A stretch of 64,000 nucleotides of DNA from Asparagopsis taxiformis. Its lineage: Eukaryota > Rhodophyta > Florideophyceae > Bonnemaisoniales > Bonnemaisoniaceae. Location: the NCBI GenBank assembly GCA_030407315.1, contig JALQPE010002345.1:1-64000 (forward strand). The letters run 5' to 3'. The position numbers were made by a program, and so were the translations under genes. The stretch's first letter is position 1. Every line of letters starts with the position of its first letter. Positions 10,711-21,696 of the stretch are shown piece by piece. Below the pieces are notes generated by a model. It was not told where the DNA came from, searched no databases, and saw nothing but the letters and a program-made list of their open reading frames with translations.

Positions 10711-10991
10711 TTGAACGTGTCAACTCGGACCGCGTTGCGTACGCGCCAACGCCGGCGAACGCGCCCCCGCCGGAGCCATACGATGCCACCGAGGCAGACC
10801 TCGACAAGAACCGCGACGGTCCGGCGTATGTAGTAGACGACCTACTCAACCACCGCGTGAACGAGGACGGAATGTTAGACTTCCTCGTGAAGTGGGTCGG
10901 GTATCGTACCCCTACGTGGGAGCCCCGCCGGAACGTATCTGAAGAGAGCGTCTCTCGATACTTCGCACGCGTGCGACGAGCAACAACGTGA
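10680..10991 (+). pseudogene. Retroelement chromodomain tail
   Basis: Frame 3 opens at about 10680 with the usual post-integrase beta segment (T-F-V-I-Q-R-G-D-V-V). A proline-rich linker follows, then a chromodomain at about 10830-10970. Its chromo core reads F-L-V-K-W-V-G-Y and T-W-E-P, and it ends R-Y-F followed by a short basic tail and a stop at 10991. In chromoviruses this domain biases integration toward marked chromatin. It lies in a different frame from integrase, so it is separated by a lesion near 10675. Confidence 0.75.
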
Positions 10992-12447
10992 AAGGCCACG
11001 ACGGCCCCCGAAAACGCACACGAGCGTCGGGTTAAGCGCACGCGTGCGCGACGTTGCACGATGCAACAAACGAAGGCGACGAGCCGCACGAACGAGAAGC
11101 GAAGGCACAACGAGTGGCCGGGACGTCCACCCTTGCGTTGGGGGGGCGCGATGCGTGCTAGAGCCGTCGCTCTTTTCGTTTTCGACACCATACGTTGGTG
11201 GAGGCACGAGCGCCAACGAAAGATTGGACGACGAGTCCACGCGCGGACGATTCACACGATGTGAAGAGCCACGACTGGCTCGACAGTGTTGACCGCCCCA
11301 CGGGCAAAGGTGACGACACCACGGGCCACGGACGGACAACACGTCAGATTTTTCGCGCGAAAAATTATACTTGGGCCAGCGGGCCATGGACGCGCGGTAC
11401 GAAAAATCGGGCCGATTACAGTGCGCTAATCCGGCCAAATCTCGGGACACGCGTGCCCCGAAAATTTCGTAATTTTGGCATGTCACGTGAGCCATCGTAC
11501 GTCCCCGTGGACAGCCGCTGACAACGAGTCGCATCGACCAACGAGGTCAACGCCAAACAGCTCGCGAGCTAACGGCAACGTAACGCCGGAAGGAGGAGAA
11601 ACGACGTAGGACGGACGCGTCCCCAACGAAGATGGCAACGGCCTCATTACGAAACTTCCCGCACGAAGCGGAACGAAGCTATATGTTAGCCGACGAATTA
11701 GACCAACGGGTCTCAGCGCACGAAGCGCGCGAGTAAAGCGTGCCAACGACGAGCCAACGAGGCCGCGACGACGGACGGCGAACCGTATCGCCATCGTGAG
11801 GCACGACGCCGAACACGGTAGCCACGTACGGCAACCACGGAACGACACAACGGTGCCCGGCCACGCGGGCATAACGAACGACGCGCGAAAGCGAAAAGCC
11901 CGCCGGCTAGTCGAAACGCACGAACAAACCCGAAAGGCGGGTAGACCACGTACGGTCACGAAGGCTAAGACGCGCACGTCCGCGTCGCAAAACAAGAAGC
12001 TAACGAGCTTAGACCCGTTCGAATTCGAAGGCGCGCGCGCCACCGGCCACGTCGGCCAGGATACGAGCGCGTACGCGGACGTCGCTAACGATAACGACGC
12101 ACGCCAACGGGCCGAACGTACGAAACGAAATACGAATACGCAACGGCGAACAAGCTAGTAGCCAACGGAAACGGCACAGCTGAAGGCAACGAGCCGACGA
12201 AAAATTGGCTCACGTAGCAGCCTCAACCGCCCGCGGGCATGCGAAACGACTCCGTCAATCGCGTCCCCGTCGGGTTCGCAAGGCGAATAAACGAAATTAC
12301 GCAACGGCGTAGAGGGCGAGCATTACGTATGCCCAGGTGCACGTCGCACCACATAACGGATGAGCTAACGAAACGCTCCTCGGACGCCGCGGCGAACGAC
12401 GCCACCACGCGAAGCGGACTAGCGCAACGATTGCGCCACCGGCTAAC

Positions 12448-12766
12448 GTGAAGCGCGACGGCGCTAACGGTGTTAACGGCTATACGAAAAGCCAAGCCCG
12501 CCGGCAAAGACGTTGTCAACGGAACCGCGACGCACCACGACGCACTACCGCGTACACGCCACGGCGTGAAACGTCAAGCCAACTCACGCGCGAGTCGGCC
12601 TGACGTTTAGCGAATTTTCCGTCCAGCCCATCGGAGCAAATTAAAATTGGCACCGACGTGCTACGTGCCAAAGAGCTCGAACGCTCAACGGAATTAGACA
12701 CCCGACAGGGTTACCCGCACGAGAAACGGCGGCGGAAACGAATTCCGAGGTAGTTACAAAATGATA
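12448..12766 (+). repeat. Direct duplication, copy 1
   Basis: Copy 1 of a diverged ~317-bp repeat. Both copies share GTGAAGCG-GACGGCGCTAA at the start, CCAAGCCCGCCGGCAA, the long identical stretch around GAGCAAATTAAAATTGGCAC, and an end at ATGATA. Confidence 0.75.
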
Positions 12767-12797
12767 ACGCCACTGGCCAACGTGAAGCCGCGGGAAC

Positions 12798-13114
12798 GTG
12801 AAGCGTGACGGCGCTAATTACGTCAACGGCTATACGAAATGCCAAGCCCGCCGGCAACCACGTCGTTAACGGAACCGCAACGTACTGCGCCGAATTGCTG
12901 CGTACACGCCACGGCGTAGAACGTCAAGCCGACTCACGCGCGCGTCGGTCTGACGTTCGACGAATTTTCGCCCAACTCATCGGAGCAAATTAAAATTGGC
13001 ACCGACGTGCTACGTGCCAAAGAGCTCGAATGCTCAACGGAATACGACACCCGACGGGTTATCCGAACGAGAAACGACGGCGGAAACGATTTCCGAGTTA
13101 GTTACTAAATGATA
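12798..13114 (+). repeat. Direct duplication, copy 2
   Basis: Copy 2, 350 bp downstream of copy 1 and several percent diverged from it. A fragment of the same unit (ACGACACCCGACGGGGT) may recur near 13268. Confidence 0.75.
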
Positions 13115-13939
13115 CGCACGCCAACGGGCTCTACGATCGAGGTTAACGTACCACTCGCAGTGAAAAGCCGCCGCTACGCACCGCCGCTTTGCCGAATAGT
13201 TACGTGTGTTACGAACCTGCCAACGGGCACGCGCCGCCGCGAACTCGAAGCACGGGCTACGTAAGCCATACGACACCCGACGGGGTAGACGCCACAACAA
13301 AAAATTGTGGGGAGGGGCTTAACGCTTACCCCTCCCCCGCTGCAGACGACCTGCCAACACGTATTACGAAGCTCAACGGAGCCATGCGATTACGCAAAGA
13401 AACAAACGAAGGTTTACGAAGCAGCTCGATGCTAAAAGCCTCCGAGGCCTACGACTAACCACGGAACGACGCCAACGGGCGGGCCGCGATGATTACGAAG
13501 AGTCGGAGCGCACGCGCGCGCTCCGGCGCCGTGGCGAACCGATCAGCCAACCGGGCCGCGTACGGTTAAACGAGATTTTTCGGGACAACTGCCACGTCCG
13601 CAGTTGTACCCGAAGAGGCGCCACGGCCCCGTGTCTCAGGCGCGTCCTGACGGGCCTCGCGTGGCCGGGACGTCCACGTGTGGGGGTGGGGCTGTGTAGT
13701 ATACGTGGCAATTCCGAAATTGCAAATATTTACGTTTTCCGCGGAATTCGAATTTCGGCGGACACGACCGATGACAGCAATGCTCGTGCATTGCTGGCGC
13801 ATGCGCGCGCGCAACCGGCACACGTGTGCAACGAACGTACTGGCAACGGCCAACGGACCAACGGGTCCCTACGTGTGACCCACAAGGTCCTTTCCCATTC
13901 GGGGACGTTACGAGCAGTGTTTACACTGTAAAGCGATGC

Positions 13940-13992
13940 CATCGTGGCCATATAGGTATTGGCATCGTGGCCATATAGGTATTGGCATCGTG
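13940..13992 (+). repeat. 23-bp tandem repeat
   Basis: Two identical 23-bp units (CATCGTGGCCATATAGGTATTGG is split over 13940-13962 and 13963-13985), followed by the first seven bases of a third. It lies just left of the purine-rich run. Confidence 0.85.
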
Positions 13993-14370
13993 CCGGGAGG
14001 GAAAGGGGACAATTCAACGATCGAGCAACGGCTCTAGTCTACGACTGACTTCTACGTTTTACGTTTACGTTTTGCCTAGCGAGGCTTCGTCTCCGTCGAG
14101 CTGCGTACTCCCTACCCATCGCCGCACGTAAGGCTGATTGCGTGTAGTGCCTCCGGGCTTGGTTGAGAGCGCCTCCGGTGACGTACCACCTCGTTTGCTA
14201 ACGTAATCCTCGCGTGGATTGTTGCGTCGTGACGCTCGTGTCTACTCGCTAACCACTCTACCTTCTACCGTTCTAACAATACAGTCAAACACCAGCGGGT
14301 GGACTGCTCGTTTCGTTTCGTAAGGACAGCGTGTCCGTAGCTCGTACCAGCTATCTAGAACTAACGTTGT

Positions 14371-15508
14371 TCCACAGTATTCATGCGCCTGCATATTGAC
14401 CAACTTCCACACTTGCATATATGGCTCGCAAACAAGTCAATATTTTGACTGCAACCCACCTACAATTGCAGAATACCTCTCGTTATCTCCTCTAAATATT
14501 TGAATGATAGCGCTAGTTACAGATGTGGCACTCGCAGTGAAGACTTCTAAAATCACCTCGAACTGTTCACTTCGTGTGTCATTTCTGTACTCCTGTTACC
14601 AGTTGATAATAAATACTGATACTCTTATCAAACTAGAGAGTATGCGTTGAACCATTTCACCGAATGCATTCTGAATTAAATCCCCAGCCTGCGCAATACA
14701 ACTTCCAGATTGCAAGCGAAGGTCGAGCAGACTACTCGGTTCTGCGACTTCATCATTCCCTGATTAGCCTTTTTGATGTGCTTCCTTCCCGTTCACCCCA
14801 TCTTCGAGTGCCACTGTATCCTGGAAGAATGGTTCACTGGCTTTGGACTTGTTCCCAACTAAATTTCCCCCTTGCAGTACTTAAAGAATCACATGCGATC
14901 ATTGCCTCTTTTTCGAATAGCTGCCTTTGAGTAATGACCGTTTGTCTTCTCCCCTTTCATGTTAGATTATGCAAAGCACGGGGAACGGCGGAATAGGTTC
15001 GTGATTTACGAAGTACTTCATTGAGATGTACTGCATCAACCATGCCATCGGACTGCGAATACCACAGAATAGGAAACAGAAAAATGAACCTTACATCCAA
15101 ACTGCAGTTCAGAGCTCCTTGCAAAGTTCATAGAACGGAGATCTAGTTTCCATTCAGAACATTGCTCACGGGACATATGGGTAGAGCTCGTATCTTTGAC
15201 CTGTATGAAATTTTGGTAGAAATCAATATTTCATCATGAATGTGTAAAGGCAGGAGGCTTGGCTAGAAGAGGGATTAGAACGAGGCTGAATACAATCTTT
15301 ATCGCAGATATGTAGAGCTTTGCAAGGAGAGAAGAAGAGAATCAATTCAACGGCGGCGGCATAAGTTAGATTACGACAGAAGGGTGAAATGGAGATACTA
15401 CAGAAGCTACTTGACTTCTATATAGTCGTATATTATCATGTATTCAAATGGAAATACAATTGTGGCTACAAATGCAACAAAGTTCATGCTTGCAAAGTTT
15501 ACTTCTTT
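14371..15508. other. Gene-free stretch
   Basis: The composition returns to AT-richer genomic DNA. The only frame longer than 80 codons (14664-14930) has no recognisable features. I see no RNA gene or repeat. Confidence 0.4.
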
Positions 15509-16849
15509 CTACAACTTCTTCATTATCAGTTCCCGAAATGCTCTACGGTCCTCTGCGTCTGCGCGATCTCGCGCAGCCTGTGCAGCATCCCTATTCATTC
15601 TTTCCTGCGCCTCTGCCTCTTTTTGGGCTACTTGTGCTGCAAGCTTTTCTCTCTCTAGTTCTAATTTCTTGTACTCGAGAGCTATTTCAGCATCTGATTT
15701 CTTTTCTCTCTCAATCTGTGCTGCTAGTTTGTCCCTTTCAAGCTGCAGAACTTTTCTTTCGTGTTCTAGGCGGTCTGTTCGATACTGCTTTTGCGCTTTC
15801 TGTGTCTCGACCTCCATGGCATACCGACGTACTTCTCTTTCCTCTTTGAGTTTAGCAAACTTGAACTGGTTATCTTGTGACTGTTTCATGCTTTCAAACA
15901 ATGGAGAAAGTCCATCGCTTTCCCTTCCCCTCTTCATAGCACGTTTGGGAGAAAAATATACTTCCTCCTCAACTCCACTCTCATCGTTTCGCACACGGCT
16001 TGAGGCACGTTCGCCAGACCCGGGCTCCGATGTTACCATATTCCGTAGAGCTTGAGATCGCCGCATCATTGCCATGGTACAAACTTGTGAGCCACCTATT
16101 TCTATCTCCTCGCGATTTCTCTCTTGCTCCTCATTTCTCTCATCTACTTTGGACTTTTTCTGAATCATTTCTTCACTTATTGTATGGCACAAACGTAGAA
16201 ACTTTTCCAATGTGTCTTCATGACAGTCTTCCGGTTTGCATCCCTTCCTAAACTGATATATGTTCCTAGCAAATCGATCCTTACAGTGTGTAGTATCAGT
16301 CTTCCAGCACGTAACTCCCCGGTAACGACTTCTGGAACGAGAGTTGGCCCGCATTTCTAGATCATCTCTAACTGCTTCTTTGAACTTTCTGGAAACATTT
16401 AGAGCATTAGCCACAGCATCAAATGCCGGTAGAACTCTTCCCCGGGAGGCAGTGTGTGCTTTCTGTGACAGAACCTCTTCCATAAGAATAATATCCAATT
16501 CAGTACTGAACCTCCTTTGCATTTTGCGTTTTCGTCCATTCAAATCTGTTTCATCGCTTCCATTTTCACTTCCATCCTCGAGCGCCCTGGCTCTTTCGAC
16601 TACAGGATTGTTGTTCTGAACGTACGCTGCAATTGGTATTCTATGTTCCATTGATTGCTGAACGGTTGAATCTCTTCCCACTGATCCGTCACACTCAATT
16701 GTTTCTGTGACATGGTCAATTGACATATCCAGAAGTTCTTCATTTGCATCATCCGATATATCCAATTCCTGAACTTGCGCAACATAATCCGACTCGCCAT
16801 GATTTCGTAGGTTTCGGACAGTTTCTTGCCGTTGCGATTCATCAAGAGG
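15509..16849 (-). CDS. Myb/SANT-like DNA-binding protein with long coiled coil
   Basis: About 400 residues. An acidic N-terminus is followed by a basic stretch (GRKRKMQRRF), then a Myb/trihelix-like region (roughly residues 85-200) with spaced tryptophan and aromatic residues (CWKTDTTHCKDRF). A nuclear-type basic cluster and a very charged C-terminal coiled coil (K/E/Q/R-rich, about 130 residues) come next. The open frame extends upstream of the first ATG (16726) to an in-frame stop. A convincing splice acceptor, TTTTTAG, lies immediately before 16849, so I suspect a missing 5' exon; otherwise translation starts at 16726. Proteins of this build often belong to PIF/Harbinger elements, whose transposase lies 2.9 kb away on the same strand. 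A host transcription factor is also possible. Confidence 0.6.
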   Translation of the reverse strand, partial: PLDESQRQETVRNLRNHGESDYVAQVQELDISDDANEELLDMSIDHVTETIECDGSVGRDSTVQQSMEHRIPIAAYVQNNNPVVERARALEDGSENGSDETDLNGRKRKMQRRFSTELDIILMEEVLSQKAHTASRGRVLPAFDAVANALNVSRKFKEAVRDDLEMRANSRSRSRYRGVTCWKTDTTHCKDRFARNIYQFRKGCKPEDCHEDTLEKFLRLCHTISEEMIQKKSKVDERNEEQERNREEIEIGGSQVCTMAMMRRSQALRNMVTSEPGSGERASSRVRNDESGVEEEVYFSPKRAMKRGRESDGLSPLFESMKQSQDNQFKFAKLKEEREVRRYAMEVETQKAQKQYRTDRLEHERKVLQLERDKLAAQIEREKKSDAEIALEYKKLELEREKLAAQVAQKEAEAQERMNRDAAQAARDRADAEDRRAFRELIMKKL

Positions 16850-19096
16850 CTAAAAACACTCTCCTGATATGTTTCTGGTTTCTTCTAATCCTTCAATCGG
16901 ATAAATGTGCACTAGATCAGAAACTCTTAGGCTTCTTCCTCTTTCTGTATTCATCTTGCACTGATTCCTATACAATGAACAACCACATCACAAGAACCGT
17001 CTCCATAGATCTTGGTGCAATATTTATACAGAAAAGATGCTGAACATCTGCAATATTAACTTGATTCCAAGTCTGTTTGTTCTTACGAAACTTGTATCAG
17101 TCATCCTTTCCAGCTAGGTACCCATTAATGGTGTATCTTGCTGATTAGTCTCTCTCCTTGTAATTTTTCCGGCTTGGTAGTTTGACACCTTCCTTCCTGT
17201 ACATGTTGATTTCATCGTTTAGTAACACACCTTGAATTTCATTGCAAAGCTCTGTTGGCTGCATATCTCTCCGTTGAGATTGTTTTGTATGCTGCAGATG
17301 AGCCGCTTGCTCTTTTGCGCCCCCTTGGAGCAAATTCAGGCAGCTTTTGTTGCTCAGTCACCGAAGAGCTGAAATGTGACTCGCAACTTGAATAACACCC
17401 CTTCTATTAGCTCTGACATAGTTCTATTGAGCGTTGCTCGTGTTCAACCGATGATTGACTGCTGCCCTCCGGAATATACATATCGAACGCCCTTCACTTG
17501 CATGATTCTATGACGTACAAGTCCGTGTTCCGTAGACCAAGGAAATGTGCGTCATAGAATGATGCGTATTCGTAGATTTTGAACTCACCAGCACTTTTCA
17601 AGGTCCTTTCATAGTTTGGAGGCCTCGTATCTCGCTTTGACTGATCAGTCAAATGCGGAGAGGTTGCGGTTGTTTGGCTTAGGCAGCCAATCGCAAGAAT
17701 TCGTCAATCGTAACCAGCCCCAGAGATATGTGAAATTTCGAGTGGCTCAGCTAATTTCAGCTCCGAGATCGCCGGATATCTGCCTTTACTCTCAACGCGT
17801 TACGGTGAAATTCTGTCACGCTACTTCTCTAAATTTTTCGAACATCAGGTATACTTTCACATTTCAACGTTTGAACTGTAAGAGCCTATTGCCGTTCCCC
17901 AGATTTCCGTATGATGAAAACAGGCTTCGTGCCAGCACCGCCCGCTCAGCAAAACTGTTCACAAAATTTACCATGCAATTCCCATATGGGAACTTCAGAA
18001 ATCGTCTAATGACGCTCACATCATTTGTCTCCCACTCAACGTGTTATGATGATGAGCACGTTTGCGGCGAGTTGTCTGCAAATCGATGCTGATTCAGTTG
18101 TGATTGATTCCACTTGCGTGTGCACTATGATCTGAATCGAAATGGAATGTGTTCATTGTCAGGCAGTTGCAAATTACACACCAATCACCATCACACAAGT
18201 GTGCACCAACGCAACTCGAAGCCAGCACGACAAGCACGACGATCGGCAGCATGCGGTGCTTGGATCACCGTCTGCACGCGACTCGAGAGCGGCGGACAAG
18301 CTGTGGACGAAATGTGCGATCGACCAAACAGCGGCATTGTGAACTAGAAATGTCAGATAAGCGGTGGAATGGCCGGCCATAGCGAGACATTTTGAAATGC
18401 ACACATCAGGAACAAGACGTCGCCGTCTCTCAAAATGCGAAATTGATTGACATCGACATGTATGGAGGCCGATGATTGGATGCATGCTGTGAAATTATGC
18501 AAGCAATTTTTCAAACAGCGCGTCGGACCGCCCACCTTCATGCGCGGGCGCACAATGTCCCGCGCGTGCGCCTCACAGGCGATCGTTTCGGCGCATCAGA
18601 CGCGCGCTGTAAGAAGGCCCGACGACTGGTCGACAAGGGCGTGCTTACGCATGCCACGCAAGCGCCAATGCCATCCACTGCATCGCGCGCTTGCGCCGCT
18701 ACCTTCTCCGACAAGTGCATGTCGATATATACGGAACGGCGGCATTGTGCAGGGCCCGCAGAGAAGGACAACTGGCGTGGCGCGCATCGACCTTCCATGA
18801 GTGCCTCAATCCGAATGAGCGTTATCTTTTATCCAAAGTCAAGTACGTATGCGCCGCAACGGTATAGACGCGCCACGCCGCACCGCCTGGTTGGATGCCG
18901 CTCCGTTCCGCGTCGACCCCGCGCCATTACAGCTGGACAGCAAGCTAATCGCTGCAATTGCATCGGCACGTGCCGTTCACATCTCGTCTGCTACGACACA
19001 AGCTGCGCTTTCTCTCAGAGTCCGCACCCCGTTCTTTCTCCTTCGTACCGCAACTTGACCTACTAGACCTCATATTCAAATACGGGGTATTTCCTT
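16850..19096. other. Region without recognisable genes
   Basis: Two frames of 158 codons (17616-18092) and 196 codons (18476-19066) are open on the + strand. Both have low-information, Arg/Ser/His/Cys-scattered sequence and neither shows a domain, so I do not call them. A possible splice acceptor for the gene at 15509-16849 lies at its left edge; an upstream exon was not found. Confidence 0.35.
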
Positions 19097-21108
19097 AAAG
19101 ATCGAGTCATTTCCTAATTGCTTCATCATTTCCTAGATTACGAACTAAAATAAAAAATTTGTATATTTTAATCAAAGGCCCGTCAAGTAGGAAAATACGC
19201 AAACATTTCAAAACTACTCAGTACAAAAATTATTCCCTTTTCTTTAACAAAATACAGGGTGTTTGCCAATACCCTCCCGCCCTTGGTCGAGGCTGCTGGC
19301 ATACTCAGCTACATATTACACTGTAAGTCCGTCCTGAAATCAGACAGTGCACTGACTGAGTTTCTCAGTTCGAATCCTGCCACGTTGATTGCTCTTGGGT
19401 AATTGCTGTAATGAGGATGATTTGTACTGGAAGGTGAAAAGTGTGTGCGGGACAAAGTTCGCTCCAATGCCACGCTGGAAGCTTGTCCAATCAAACTACT
19501 CAGCACACTACTAGCCTTCGAACAGTACAATGAACGACTAAATGTCATTTCCTGAATGCAGCTTCCACTATGGATGTAATCGACGATCAATTTTTTTCAG
19601 AGCCTGCCCCTACCTGAAAGGGTTCAAACATCGAATTTTTACTGGTGAATCAAGTCTGGAGCATTGTCAACCCTACATACTATCATATTCAGGCAAGTCA
19701 TCAAACTCCATCGCCAGCCTCCTCCTTACCCTGTCCCTATAGAGCTCCTGGGAGCGGGCCCTCTTACGAGAGATGTTGTCTCCAGTATTGACAAGATAGT
19801 TCTGCAGCGACTTATAGAAGGACTGGTCACTGTCACGAAGCGGGTTGAACTTGACGTGGATGTTTGTCAGTGCCACACAAGTACGGAAAACCAGATCGTA
19901 CGTGTCTTCGTTCCACTTGTACTTGTTGGACATGACAGTCCATAAGCTTGACAGGCGACCAAAATAGTTCTCCACAATAATTCTGTCACTTGACAGCTCC
20001 TCATTGAACACCTTCTCGTCAGCAGTCAGGGTCCCATTAATTGGCTTCTTAACTGGATGAATCATCCTGATGTGTCTTGTTCCACCCTGATATCCCTTGT
20101 CACCGAGTATGCCCCATTGATTAGGGTAAGTGTCATTCAATTCTCCATCATCATCAAGTTCAGCCATATCACTGCCTTTGGCCACGGAACTCTCGTGAAA
20201 ATCCAGGTTATCATAGAAGATGTCAATATCCGAAATAGATCCAGGGCGATGCTTGCTGCAGCCAATAGCGTATCCACGTGGAATGACAGACACCTCGGTT
20301 TTGTATCCGTACAGCTTGTGCTTACCACTGAAATATAACTTGCCCTCACGCATATTCCCAGATGGACGATTAGTCTGCTGAAAAGTGACATCTGTCGCAT
20401 ATCGACAAAAATCGAATGTCGAGAAAACCTGGCCTTCCAACATCTCCTTCTTCATAGTGTACTTGGAGTTCATTCTTGTCACTGCGAATTTGTACAGCTC
20501 TGGCCCAATTATTTCCAGGTATCCCATGATCAGCTTCTGGAAGGTTGGCCCTTTCATATCAAACATCAAACCAGACATCTGCCACGTCGAAGGATGCTTG
20601 AGCACAGTGAGTGTCATGAAAAGAACATCCTTGGGCTGATGCTTTGACTTACGACCTCTCCCGACGTTCCACGTGGACTGAACATGGGTGTTCATTCGTG
20701 TCCAAATATAGTCAAATTCAGACTCTGTGAAATTTGTCATTGTTTTGAGGGTATCGGGCCCTCCCTTTGACACGTAGCAGTCCAGAAGCGGACATGCTGA
20801 CACTTCATCATCGGAGGAGTCATCACGGGGAACACTCGACTGAATGCGGTTACGGTGGGTCTCAGCGGCCTCACTGAGCATGATAAGGGCCCTATTGACG
20901 TTGGGGGTAGGGTTGGTAGACATGTTGTTGAGCTGTGAGTGGATGAGTTGCCTGTAGAGGTATCTGGATGGTGAGAGTTGGTCTGGACTGGGGTAAGTTG
21001 CTACTTTTATACTCTATTGGATTGCAACTACTATGAAGAAAGCCTGTGTTTGGAATAGTCGTGGTCATCTAGTTTCACGCTTGGCAATTAGGAAATATAT
21101 CGATCTTT
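19097..21108 (-). mobile_element. DDE transposon bounded by inverted repeats (PIF/Harbinger-like)
   Basis: Terminal inverted repeats lie at 19097-19120 and 21085-21108. They read AAAGATCGA, three variable bases, then ATTTCCTAATTG, and 21 of 24 positions match. Weaker similarity (ATTT..T) extends outward by 8 bp. They enclose a single intact DDE transposase gene. Two more ATTTCCT motifs lie next to the left repeat, like subterminal binding sites. I see no clear target-site duplication. The element is about 2.0 kb. Confidence 0.6.
19673..20923 (-). CDS. DDE superfamily transposase (PIF/Harbinger-like)
   Basis: 416 residues from ATG at 20923. The catalytic triad fits the DDE_Tnp_4 pattern: D in A-T-D-V-T-F (about residue 181), D in G-I-L-G-D-K-G-Y-Q-G (about 279) and E in I-I-V-E-N-Y-F-G-R-L (about 325). 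The H-K-L-Y-G-Y-K-T-E strand, typical of the core between the first two acids, is present. An N-terminal helix-rich region (SEFDYIWTRM) resembles the helix-turn-helix part of these enzymes. The C-terminus is basic (RKRARSQELYRDRVRRR), a likely nuclear signal. The gene would cut and paste its element. It is uninterrupted and so may be recent. Inverted repeats flank it. Confidence 0.8.
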   Translation of the reverse strand: MSTNPTPNVNRALIMLSEAAETHRNRIQSSVPRDDSSDDEVSACPLLDCYVSKGGPDTLKTMTNFTESEFDYIWTRMNTHVQSTWNVGRGRKSKHQPKDVLFMTLTVLKHPSTWQMSGLMFDMKGPTFQKLIMGYLEIIGPELYKFAVTRMNSKYTMKKEMLEGQVFSTFDFCRYATDVTFQQTNRPSGNMREGKLYFSGKHKLYGYKTEVSVIPRGYAIGCSKHRPGSISDIDIFYDNLDFHESSVAKGSDMAELDDDGELNDTYPNQWGILGDKGYQGGTRHIRMIHPVKKPINGTLTADEKVFNEELSSDRIIVENYFGRLSSLWTVMSNKYKWNEDTYDLVFRTCVALTNIHVKFNPLRDSDQSFYKSLQNYLVNTGDNISRKRARSQELYRDRVRRRLAMEFDDLPEYDSM

Positions 21109-21696
21109 GATCAAATGGTCGATCTGTGATGATTCAATCTGCAATTATTCAAGTGTTATGTTTTAGATCAATTTTCTAGGATTTTTTGAAATGAACATAT
21201 TATATAGTCGTTTTCTAAATATTTACTTTAAAAGCCATTATTTGTTCAAGAGGTCTACTGTAACATATTTATACAACCGCACTGCACACGCATACACGCT
21301 TGCCATATCCGTCGCTTCCACGTGCACTCCTCGTCACTTACACCCCATCTGCACCCACCGCACCACAGTACAGCACCACCGCCCGCCAGCACACACACCC
21401 AACGGTAGCGCATAACCAACCCCGCTCTGCCCCTCCGCGTTGCCTCGCCTCGCATCGCATCGCGCCCCACCCCAAGCCGTCCCCCTCGGCTCGACTCGAC
21501 TCAGCTCCCACTGCCCTTACCAATCCAGCCAGTCCCGCCGACTGTCCGCAAATTGCGCATACGCACACACATAAGAATAGCACCCAACGACCCCAATATC
21601 CATAACTGCACCCAACACATCTGCGCACACTCTCCCACTAGTCTTACACAACCACCACCACCACCATCCGTCCGTCCCCCAGTCCGTCCGTCCGCA
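21109..21696. other. Upstream region of homogentisate dioxygenase
   Basis: An AT-rich first half leads into a strongly C-rich, CA-repeat-containing 5' leader (ACACACAC, CCACCACCACC) before the ATG at 21697. No gene is seen. Confidence 0.4.

Larger units (their letters stand above)
6160..10991 (+). mobile_element. Ty3/gypsy retrotransposon with chromodomain, decayed
   Basis: Domain order is protease, reverse transcriptase, RNase H, integrase, chromodomain, which is diagnostic of the Metaviridae/Ty3-gypsy chromovirus lineage. I see no CCHC nucleocapsid knuckle and no gag. I also cannot find a left LTR; the 43-bp satellite lies where it would be expected. The coding region changes frame at about 7210, 8200, 8325 and 10675, so at least the two breaks inside RT should inactivate it. 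The CpG- and ACG-rich composition differs from the flanking DNA. The right end is not defined; similar composition continues to about 14370. Confidence 0.85.
10992..14370 (+). other. Element-like CpG-rich tail without genes
   Basis: The ACG/CGA-rich composition of the retroelement continues here, but no frame gives a recognisable protein. It contains a 317-bp direct duplication (12448/12798), a 23-bp tandem repeat (13940-13992) and a purine-rich run GGGAGGGAAAGGGG at about 13995-14008. That run could be a polypurine tract ahead of a 3' LTR of about 350 bp. I find no matching 5' LTR, so this is only a suggestion. Confidence 0.4.

Noticed and set aside
17616..18092. 158-codon + strand frame
   Set aside because: No domain, no bias typical of the real genes nearby, and the region is otherwise gene-free.
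18476..19066. 196-codon + strand frame
   Set aside because: Cys/His/Arg-scattered sequence without spacing of any zinc motif; overlapping frames on both strands are equally open.
19365..19390. tRNA T-loop-like GTTCGAATCC
   Set aside because: The flanking bases do not form a T stem and no acceptor or anticodon stems can be drawn around it.
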